Assembly: GCF_003330725.1 (NCBI RefSeq)
Contig: NZ_CP030840.1
Span: 2,480,001-2,544,000 of the forward strand
DNA: 64,000 nucleotides
Direction: 5' to 3'
Source of the DNA: Acidisarcina polymorpha
GTDB lineage: Bacteria; Acidobacteriota; Terriglobia; Terriglobales; Acidobacteriaceae
The translations under genes and the position numbers were made by a program. Positions 57,441 through 64,000 of this stretch are shown here, piece after piece (positions within the stretch are counted from its first letter, which is position 1; every line of letters begins with the position of its first letter). Below the pieces are notes generated by a model. That model saw only the letters and a program-made list of their open reading frames with translations, was not told the DNA's origin and did not search any database.

Positions 57441-59910
57441 ACGACTCGATCAGCTCTGGCCGTTGCTGCTGGTGATGGTTCTTGCGCTCCCGGCCTGGGC
57501 CCATCCGATGGGCAACTTCAGCGTGAATCACTATTCGAAGATTGACTTGCAGAGTGACCGAGTGGTGGTGCGATATTTCATCGATCTTGCGGAGATTCCC
57601 ACCTATCAGGAGCTGCAGCAGGGCAATATCGCAACGACTGCGCTCAAGCCGGGCTCCGCGTCAGGCATGAGCTACGTTGCGGCGCGCGGCACTGAGCTGG
57701 GACGGGGTCTGGTTCTCGAGATCGATGGTCAACAAACTTCACTGCGAATGATTTCGAGCGCTGTCATCTTTCCTCCCGGCGCCGGCGGGCTTCCGACCAT
57801 GAAGATGGGTTTCGTTTATGAAGCGGCGATTCCATCGGGCATTGACCGTCAGCGGGTCAACCTGCACTATGCCGATCACAACTATCCGGGACACACGGGA
57901 TGGAAAGAAATCGTGGCGCTTGCTTCGGCTGGTTCTTTGCTTCAAAGTTCGGCTTCGGCTACGGACCGCAGCGGGGAACTGAGCAACTATCCAACGGATC
58001 TGCTGACCAGTCCACCGCAGGATCTGGATGCTTCGGTTGTTGCCGCGCTCCCCATAACAACTGGAACGGTCACCAAGACAGAGGCTCATCGGGCATCTCC
58101 ATTGGCTTTGAAGGATCCTCCAGCGGCTTTGAAGGATTTGCCAACGGTCTTGAAGAACGGGGGCGCAATCGTTGCTCGCCGGGTTCGCCCCGGGAAGATG
58201 GAACAGAGTGCTCCTGCGCTCGCGTCTACCCCAGCTCGACCGATTGGCGCAGCGCAGGGGGCTTTGCAGGCCACGACTCCAGCTTCGGTTCCGGTGCATC
58301 TCGAGGCCAACCGGCAGCAGACTCCGCGCAGCAGATTTACTGAGTTGATCACGGCCCAGCATCTTAGCGCCTGGTTCCTCTTCACGGCGGCATGGATTGC
58401 TGTCGGACTTGGAGGATTACATGCACTTGAGCCCGGCCATGGGAAGACCATTGTGGCTGCCTACCTGGTAGGTTCGAAAGGCACTGCGCGGCATGCCTTC
58501 CTGCTGGGGCTGATCGTGACTGTGTCTCATACTGCCGGTGTTTTTGCGCTGGGAGCGATCACGCTATACGCTTCCCGATACATTCTGCCCGAGCAACTTT
58601 ACCCCTGGCTTGGCGCTTTCTCGGGAATCACGATTATGGGGCTGGGTTGCTACATGCTGCTGCGGCGTTTGAGCGGCGCGGTCACGGAGCACTCTCATGC
58701 CCCGGGCGCGCCCTCAGCCCATTGGACTCTTTGGAGGCCCAGACCGGTGGGGCAAGAGCCTGACGCCACGCCGAGCGCCGGCAACCCTCAGCCGGTGAGC
58801 ATGACTCAACTTTTCACGTTAGGAATTACTGGCGGAGTGATTCCCTGTCCGGCCGCCCTTATTGTGCTGTTGAGCGCAGTTGCGCTGCATCGCGTGGGGT
58901 TGGGTTTCTTCCTGATTGTGGCCTTCAGTCTGGGGTTGGCCGCAGTGCTTATCGGCTTCGGCATGTTGATGGTCTTCGCACGCCGCTTCATGACTCACCT
59001 GCGGATCGACGGGCCGCTCACTCAGCGCTGGCTTCCGGCGGCATCGTCGGGGTTCATTACGATCCTCGGCATCATCCTGACTGTTCAGGCATTTTCGTCG
59101 ATGCACTTGCATCTGCCTATGGTTTCCGGTGCGAGGCTGGGACCGGTGCTGCTGGTCTCCGGGCTGGGCCTGGTCCTAGGAATGCGGCACTCGACCGACG
59201 CTGATCATGTGGTCGCTATTTCAACCATCGTCAGCAAGCAGCGGAGTATTCGCAATGCCGCCTTCATCGGGTCAGTGTGGGGGCTGGGTCACACGCTGAC
59301 GATCTTTGTCGTCGGCTCGCTCATCATTCTCTTCGGTGTCGCGATCCCGCCGAGGTTAGGCTTGTCGATGGAGTTCAGCGTAGCCCTCATGCTGATTCTG
59401 CTGGGCGTTCTCAACCTTACTGGTGTCATGCAAAGGATCACCACTTACTTCACGCCAAGCGGCGCAACCAACTTGAATACAGCCGAGGCTGGGACGACCG
59501 GTCGACAAGAGACGAACGCGGTACGAAGCAATCGGACACGAAGCATCTACGACAGTTCGGTAGGCCGTTTCGGTTGGTATCAGTGCATTCGCCCGTTGGC
59601 GATTGGGTTGGTGCATGGGCTCGCGGGGTCCGCAGCGGTGGCTTTGCTGGTCTTGTCCACGATTCACGACCCGGTTTGGGCGACCGTTTATCTGCTCATC
59701 TTCGGTGCTGGAACCATGATTGGGATGATGTGCATGACGGCCGCAATTGCTTTGCCTCTCGCCTACGCGGGAGATCGATCTGCCATGTTCAGCCGCTATC
59801 TCGGGGTGACCTCCGGCGTGGTCAGCCTTTGCTTCGGATCATTTCTGGCGTATCAACTGGGTTTCCTGGGCGGACTGTTTACCGGTCACCCACAGTGGAC
59901 TCCCCGGTAG
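57430..59910 (+). CDS. Fusion of NicO/RcnA-type and HoxN/NixA-type nickel/cobalt permeases
   Basis: 826 residues from ATG 57430, which overlaps the TPR gene by 11 bp. A signal peptide is followed by a periplasmic beta-rich domain (HPMGNFSVNHYSKIDLQSDR onward, to about 220), a low-complexity linker with three 7-residue repeats, then a NicO/RcnA-type membrane domain. That domain has the histidine motif HALEPGHGK at 331-339 and GGVIPCPAALIVLL. A second membrane domain follows with GMRHSTDADH at 584-593, the signature of the HoxN/HupN/NixA family. Both families carry Ni2+ or Co2+; RcnA-like proteins export and HoxN-like proteins import. One chain with both is unusual. The direction and the metal are not known. 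Confidence 0.85.
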   Translation: MLAKRLDQLWPLLLVMVLALPAWAHPMGNFSVNHYSKIDLQSDRVVVRYFIDLAEIPTYQELQQGNIATTALKPGSASGMSYVAARGTELGRGLVLEIDGQQTSLRMISSAVIFPPGAGGLPTMKMGFVYEAAIPSGIDRQRVNLHYADHNYPGHTGWKEIVALASAGSLLQSSASATDRSGELSNYPTDLLTSPPQDLDASVVAALPITTGTVTKTEAHRASPLALKDPPAALKDLPTVLKNGGAIVARRVRPGKMEQSAPALASTPARPIGAAQGALQATTPASVPVHLEANRQQTPRSRFTELITAQHLSAWFLFTAAWIAVGLGGLHALEPGHGKTIVAAYLVGSKGTARHAFLLGLIVTVSHTAGVFALGAITLYASRYILPEQLYPWLGAFSGITIMGLGCYMLLRRLSGAVTEHSHAPGAPSAHWTLWRPRPVGQEPDATPSAGNPQPVSMTQLFTLGITGGVIPCPAALIVLLSAVALHRVGLGFFLIVAFSLGLAAVLIGFGMLMVFARRFMTHLRIDGPLTQRWLPAASSGFITILGIILTVQAFSSMHLHLPMVSGARLGPVLLVSGLGLVLGMRHSTDADHVVAISTIVSKQRSIRNAAFIGSVWGLGHTLTIFVVGSLIILFGVAIPPRLGLSMEFSVALMLILLGVLNLTGVMQRITTYFTPSGATNLNTAEAGTTGRQETNAVRSNRTRSIYDSSVGRFGWYQCIRPLAIGLVHGLAGSAAVALLVLSTIHDPVWATVYLLIFGAGTMIGMMCMTAAIALPLAYAGDRSAMFSRYLGVTSGVVSLCFGSFLAYQLGFLGGLFTGHPQWTPR
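58099..58161 (+). repeat. Three 21-bp in-frame repeats in the permease linker
   Basis: The units encode PLALKDP, PAALKDL and PTVLKNG back to back. They lie in the linker between the periplasmic domain and the first membrane domain. Confidence 0.75.
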
Positions 59911-59972
59911 ATTCGCCGAGTTCGGTTCGGACGGATAGCGGAGAACTGCAACGCGACCGGAGGCTTGCCTGG

Positions 59973-61028
59973 TCACAGAATCGGAGGGCGTCCGGAGACG
60001 GCGGCTGTGAGCAGCGCGAGACGGATGGCGCCGATGAGCTGGGCGTCGACTCCAAGGACGCTGTGGAGCAGGCGCGGGGGTGTTCGCATATTCAGCGTGG
60101 CAAGGGCTGCCCGGGTGGCGTCAATTAGCGCGGGATGCATGCCGACACTGCCGCCAAGCACAAACAGGGGGCAGTTCAAGACGAGGGCGATGTTATAGAT
60201 TGCCCGCGAGAGCGCGACGGCGGTTTGTTGAAGAAGGGCCTGGGCTGGGGGATCGCCGTCCAATGCGCGGTCAAATATCTGGGTGGCGGTCAGATCGTCG
60301 GCGGGCGCATTTGATTCGGGGCGAAAGTGATTCTGCCATTGGGCGCGGATGCCCTCACCGCCGCTCATGCTTTCGAGCGCTCCGGGCTCGCCACGTTTGG
60401 CGGAAACGTCGGGCACGCCAGAGATGAGCATATAGCCGATCTCGCCGGCAGCCCAGCTAGCTCCCCGAAAGAGCTGCCCATTGAGCATGATGCCGGCGCC
60501 GATTCCGGTACCAATCGCGAGGAAGACGAAATCACCAGCGTCTTTTGCAGCGCCTGCCCAACTCTCGCCAAGCGCTGCGAGATTGACGTCATTATCGACG
60601 ACGGCGGGGATGTCGAAGGCTTCCTCAAGCATTGCGCGGAGGGGAACGTCGCGCCAACCCATGAGATAGGAGGTGGCAATGACAATGCCCGCCTCAACGT
60701 CGGTGATGCCGGGCGCACCGGCGGCAATGGCCCTCAGGCTTTGGTTGGCTGCGGGATGTTGCGCGAGGAGGTGCTCCACGCCCTGCTTGATGAGCTGGAC
60801 CACGACCTCAGCATCGCGGAGACCGGCGGTGGAGCAGGCCCATCGCGCCTCGATGGCGCCATTTCCATCGGCAAGAGCGAGGCGCAGGTTTGTCCCACCA
60901 ATATCGACGCCAACTACGTAGCAGGGATCGTCCGTCGCGACGGAGCCGCGGTGGGTTGTGTCGAGACTGCGGATACGATCATGCGTCATTTGCAGGAGTG
61001 CCTCTTCATTAAAGATTCTTCGCGTCAC
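59973..61028 (-). CDS. ROK-family sugar kinase
   Basis: 351 residues from GTG 61028, with GGAG about six bases upstream. The phosphate-binding motif is VVGVDIGGTNLRLALAD, and the second glycine-rich loop is FLAIGTGIGAGIMLNGQLF. The catalytic aspartate lies in VVDNDVNLAALGE. The family's usual zinc-binding motif (CxCGxxGC) is missing: the equivalent position reads SAKRGEPGALESMSGGEG. Enzymes of this kind phosphorylate glucose, N-acetylglucosamine or similar sugars. It is the last of three genes in a row (isomerase, transporter, kinase), with 19 bp to the MFS gene, so an amino-sugar or hexose substrate is likely. Confidence 0.9.
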   Translation of the reverse strand: MTRRIFNEEALLQMTHDRIRSLDTTHRGSVATDDPCYVVGVDIGGTNLRLALADGNGAIEARWACSTAGLRDAEVVVQLIKQGVEHLLAQHPAANQSLRAIAAGAPGITDVEAGIVIATSYLMGWRDVPLRAMLEEAFDIPAVVDNDVNLAALGESWAGAAKDAGDFVFLAIGTGIGAGIMLNGQLFRGASWAAGEIGYMLISGVPDVSAKRGEPGALESMSGGEGIRAQWQNHFRPESNAPADDLTATQIFDRALDGDPPAQALLQQTAVALSRAIYNIALVLNCPLFVLGGSVGMHPALIDATRAALATLNMRTPPRLLHSVLGVDAQLIGAIRLALLTAAVSGRPPIL

Positions 61029-61047
61029 ATCCGCTCCCCCGACGGGC

Positions 61048-62424
61048 TCAGGACGCGACTGCAGTGGTGGTCGAACTAATGCTTTCCAGGGCGCGTCCCT
61101 TGGTCTCCGGGACGATGAAGCGGACGAACAAGAGAGTGAGGATACAGAAGATGCCGTAGATGATGAACGTAACGGAATTGCCGGCTGCCTTGATGAGCGA
61201 GAGAAAGGTCAAGGAAACCAGGAAATTGGATGCGCCGGAGCCCAGGGTCGCCGCGGCAACGCCGCGACCGCGCAGTTGCAGGGGAAATACCTCGGAGACG
61301 AGGATCCATGCGATGGGTCCCATGCTGAAGGCGAAGCAAGTGATGTAAACCATCAGGCAGACAGTGGCGACGGCGCCGGGCGCTGCCGAGAAGGCCGACG
61401 GATTATGGAAGGAATAGGAGAGCAGGAAGAGGGAAGCGGTCATTCCGCTTACGCCGGCGTAGAGCAGGGGCTTGCGTCCGACTTTATCGACGAGCACCAA
61501 GGCGATGATGGTGGCGAGAACGTTAATAATGGCGACCAGGAGTGTGGCGAAGATTGCATTTTTGTCGGAGGTAATTCCGGCCAGCGAAAATATCTGGGGT
61601 CCATAGTAGATGATTGTGTTGATGCCGGTGACCTGCTGAAGGACGGTGAATCCTACGGCGATCAGGAGCGACCCGCGAACGGCAGGACTCCAGAGGGCGC
61701 TCCAGCGCTTTTCGACTTTGGTGTTGAGGGCGGTGCGGATGTCTTCGACTAACACTTGAGCGCCCGCCTCATCGGTGTAGGAGAGCAGGATGGCTTGTGC
61801 CTCGGTGGCCCGGTTCTGGGAGAAGAGCCAACGCGGGCTCTCGGGTAGAGCAAGAAGGAGGACGACAAACAGCAATGCCGGCACGGCGCCAATGCCGAAC
61901 ATGAGCCTCCAGGCATGATGGGAGGAGAGCAGATAACCGGCGAGGTCGGCGAAGGCGATGCCGAGCGTGAGAGCAAACTGGTAGAGGCCGATGAGGGTGC
62001 CTCGGGACCTGGGTGGCGCCAGTTCGGAGACGTATACGGGAGCGGTCACGGAGGTGAACCCGATGGCCAGGCCTAAGAGGGCGCGAGCACAGATCAGCGT
62101 AGCGGGATTTTGGGACGCGGGAGCGAGCAGGGAGCCGACGAGGAAGATGGCTCCTCCCCAAAGCAGCGTGGAGCGTCTGCCGATGCGATCCGCGATGCTA
62201 CCGCCGACGAGCGCGCCGATCATGGCCCCGACGAGAACGATGCTGACGACCCACTCCTCCATGCGGGTGGAAAGCGAGAAGGTCTCTCGCACGTAGATCA
62301 GCGCGGCCGCGATGATGCCCATGTCGAAGCCGTAGAGGATGCCGCCGAGACCTGCGATCAAGGACACTTTCCAAATGAAGCGGCGATGCCGCGATGTGTG
62401 TGAGATGGTCGCTGTGTCGGTCAT
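61048..62424 (-). CDS. MFS sugar-porter family transporter
   Basis: 458 residues, 12 predicted membrane helices. The sugar-porter signatures are present: GGSIADRIGRRSTLL between helices 2 and 3, PESPRWLF after helix 6, DKVGRKPLL between 8 and 9, and PETKGRALE at the end. The N-terminus GGILYGFDMGIIAAAL is the usual helix 1. It would take up a hexose or related sugar with protons. AGGAG lies nine bases before the ATG at 62424. The gene is 36 bp from the isomerase upstream and 19 bp from the kinase downstream, so the three are one operon. Confidence 0.93.
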   Translation of the reverse strand: MTDTATISHTSRHRRFIWKVSLIAGLGGILYGFDMGIIAAALIYVRETFSLSTRMEEWVVSIVLVGAMIGALVGGSIADRIGRRSTLLWGGAIFLVGSLLAPASQNPATLICARALLGLAIGFTSVTAPVYVSELAPPRSRGTLIGLYQFALTLGIAFADLAGYLLSSHHAWRLMFGIGAVPALLFVVLLLALPESPRWLFSQNRATEAQAILLSYTDEAGAQVLVEDIRTALNTKVEKRWSALWSPAVRGSLLIAVGFTVLQQVTGINTIIYYGPQIFSLAGITSDKNAIFATLLVAIINVLATIIALVLVDKVGRKPLLYAGVSGMTASLFLLSYSFHNPSAFSAAPGAVATVCLMVYITCFAFSMGPIAWILVSEVFPLQLRGRGVAAATLGSGASNFLVSLTFLSLIKAAGNSVTFIIYGIFCILTLLFVRFIVPETKGRALESISSTTTAVAS

Positions 62425-62460
62425 TCCGTGGTGCTCCTTGCGCCCGCTGCCGGAGGTCGT

Positions 62461-63609
62461 TTACTGCTCCATCACACCATATTGAAAGCGGGGCGGGAGA
62501 CGGCATCCATTTCTTTCCACCATGCCAAGGGTGAGTGCCTGCGGCACCAGAAGCGACGTAATGCTTTCCCAGGGTTCGGGCACGGCTTCGATGCGAACCG
62601 GGAACAACTGGCCGGTAGCCTTGCGGTCGTCGTTCGAGACGAGAATTACTTTTCCGCCGCGGCGATTGCACTCTTCGGCGAGCTTGATCCCAAGTTCCGC
62701 GACCCGGCCGATGGCGAAGATAATGGCGACGTGCGACTCATCGACATCGAGGTTGGGACCGTGTTTGAAGCCGGCGCCGGTATGCGCGGCTGCCCGGTGC
62801 CCGGTCATTTCGCGGATACAGAGAGCGCTCATGATCGCGCTGCCGTAGGCGGCGCCGCGGCCGATGATCTCGGTGTTCGCCGCGCCTCGACAGAAGGCTT
62901 CGAGCTCGGCACGCCGGGCGAAGATCGGATCAAGGCTAGCGGCAAAGATGTCTGCTGCGCGATCGGCATCCTGCTGCCAGGGAAGATCGAGGATTTCGGA
63001 GGCGAGAATGATGGCGGCGGCAGCGGCGTTGGTGTAGGTCTTGGTGGCATTGCCATACTCGGGGCCGGCGAGGATCGGCAGTTTATAGCGGGCAAGGTTC
63101 CAGCAGGTACTGACGGGATTGTTGCAGATCAGGCCAATGGCCCGTTCGCCGGCTTTCTCGAAGAGCGCGACCAGTTCGGCGCTTTCGCCGGAGGTGGTAA
63201 GCAGCACGGACAACGCGGAATCGTCCCACACCGAACGCCCGTAGTGCAGCCACTCGCCCGCATCGAGCGAAACCGAGAGTCGATTGTGAGTCTGGAGAAG
63301 GACGGATCCGGAGAAGGACGAACAGAAGGAGGCGCCCATGCCGATGAAGAAGATGGGACCGTCCTTTTTTGCCAGCTCACGGAAGCTCTGGAGTTGCGCG
63401 CGAATGGCGGGATCGCTGCGGTACGCCTGGATGAGGTCGCGCAGACGCCGGGGCTGCTCGCGGCACTCGTATTCGAGTATCTGTATACCATTCGCGGCCA
63501 GGAGCTCTCCGGGGGGTTCGACGCCGTTGATCCACCTGGGCGATTGGCGATGGGCTAGGCTCGCGTGGCCTGGGGATGTGCCAGGGCTTTGCTGATCGAC
63601 TTCCTGCAT
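62461..63609 (-). CDS. SIS-domain aminosugar isomerase/deaminase (GlmS/AgaS-like)
   Basis: 382 residues with two SIS domains. The first shows PIFFIGMGASFCSSFSGSVL and VLLTTSGESAELVAL, the second IIGRGAAYGSAIMSALCIRE and GHRAAAHTGAGFKHGP. The pair resembles the isomerase half of GlmS and the deaminases that convert glucosamine-6-phosphate to fructose-6-phosphate, without the glutaminase domain. With the sugar porter and ROK kinase it makes a short catabolic route: uptake, phosphorylation, deamination or isomerisation. GGA lies six bases before the ATG at 63609. The exact amino sugar is not fixed by sequence. Confidence 0.88.
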   Translation of the reverse strand: MQEVDQQSPGTSPGHASLAHRQSPRWINGVEPPGELLAANGIQILEYECREQPRRLRDLIQAYRSDPAIRAQLQSFRELAKKDGPIFFIGMGASFCSSFSGSVLLQTHNRLSVSLDAGEWLHYGRSVWDDSALSVLLTTSGESAELVALFEKAGERAIGLICNNPVSTCWNLARYKLPILAGPEYGNATKTYTNAAAAAIILASEILDLPWQQDADRAADIFAASLDPIFARRAELEAFCRGAANTEIIGRGAAYGSAIMSALCIREMTGHRAAAHTGAGFKHGPNLDVDESHVAIIFAIGRVAELGIKLAEECNRRGGKVILVSNDDRKATGQLFPVRIEAVPEPWESITSLLVPQALTLGMVERNGCRLPPRFQYGVMEQ

Positions 63610-63890
63610 TCGATTCCTTACTTGAGATCAAGAGTGTGCTTTGTCCAGGGCGGCGGCGGAAGGAGGCGAGCAGGCAAACGATTCACATACACCGGAGAGC
63701 GCACATGGCAAAGCTTAAAAATCATACTTCGTAACGATAACTTAGTATCTATGGTCTGAGTGAGGAAAGCAAGGATTGGTTTATGGCGCGGCGGCCGGTA
63801 TGGGGCGGATGACTCCCGCAGTTTCCGGATGACGGCACTGTCTCGCTGGCATATATTGATCTCTGGGATCCATACCGTTCCCTAGCCCGA

Positions 63891-64000
63891 GTGAAGAAGA
63901 AATCGATCCCAATCGGCAGGCCGTCGGTCCTGCGATACGCGAACGCGCATGGCATTCTGAAGCTTTTGCGCGAATGCGGTTCCTGCTCGCGGGCCGACCT
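63891..64000 (+). CDS. ROK-family transcriptional repressor (3' partial)
   Basis: The reading frame runs off the window. From GTG 63891 the first 36 residues are visible: RPSVLRYANAHGILKLLREC followed by GSCSRADL. This is the start of the winged-helix DNA-binding domain of NagC/XylR-type ROK repressors (the usual pattern is R-x-x-L-x-x-L-R-x-x-G-x-x-S-R-A-D/E-L). It is divergent from the amino-sugar operon and probably controls it from the 281-bp gap between them. The frame is open upstream to 63813, but no other good start or ribosome site is visible. Confidence 0.68.
   Translation, partial: MKKKSIPIGRPSVLRYANAHGILKLLRECGSCSRAD

Noticed and set aside
62428-63558. 376-residue plus-strand ORF
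   Set aside because: Antisense to the SIS-domain gene; long open frames opposite GC-rich genes are expected. Same reasoning for ORFs at 27168-28034, 32308-33294, 43378-44211, 20077-20730 and 6421-7071.

Overview
The window looks like chromosomal DNA of an acidobacterium (Acidobacteriota, probably family Acidobacteriaceae in the broad sense). The DNA is GC-rich. It carries three very long Oar-like TonB-dependent receptors that begin with a carboxypeptidase-regulatory domain, several secreted TPR proteins, a DcaP-like porin, ROK and LacI sugar regulators and an acidobacterial type of cytochrome c maturation cluster. The taxonomic call is inferred from gene content; no rRNA is present.

Layout. 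1-5.7 kb: CorC/HlyC-like CBS protein (5' end outside the window), Era GTPase, a DUF885 secreted hydrolase and a Tat-exported amidase. 5.8-12.5 kb: secreted type I phosphodiesterase, ABC-F ATPase overlapping an FkbM methyltransferase, a TonB-like protein, a single-domain response regulator and a DinB-like protein. 12.6-17.8 kb: a cytochrome c maturation operon (CcmF, CcmH, CcmI-like stub, secreted regulatory-domain protein) with a RES/Xre-type toxin-antitoxin pair lodged between ccmH and the ccmI-like gene and overlapping its neighbour by 4 bp. 17.8-21.5 kb: first Oar-like receptor. 21.7-28 kb: small membrane protein, ABC exporter, HtpX, DUF4149, DUF6580 and a DUF457-type membrane hydrolase. 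28.1-35.1 kb: DcaP-like porin, NAD-dependent DNA ligase with an inserted run of eleven 5-residue repeats, VWA protein, tRNA-Pro(GGG), YggX-like protein and an SDR. 35.7-42.8 kb: DUF6869 protein, seven-haem cytochrome fused to TPRs, GH38 alpha-mannosidase and a TPR protein. 42.8-52.6 kb: a frameshifted Oar-like receptor, a divergent LacI regulator with two candidate operators between them, an SDR and a third, intact receptor. 53-59.9 kb: DUF4331 protein, an internally duplicated TPR protein, and a fusion of a NicO/RcnA-type and a HoxN/NixA-type nickel/cobalt permease. 60-64 kb: an amino-sugar operon (SIS-domain isomerase/deaminase, sugar-porter MFS, ROK kinase) facing the start of a ROK-type repressor that runs off the window.

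How the parts fit. The receptors, mannosidase, LacI and ROK regulators, porin and amino-sugar operon suggest a glycan-scavenging heterotroph. The Ccm operon would supply haem attachment for secreted cytochromes such as the seven-haem protein at 36-38 kb. The items most worth following up are the toxin-antitoxin pair inside the Ccm operon, the repeat-bearing ligase, the double nickel permease with its DUF4331/TPR partners, the 16-bp tandem repeat that reiterates the ribosome-binding site of the TPR gene, and the operator-like palindromes next to the LacI gene.
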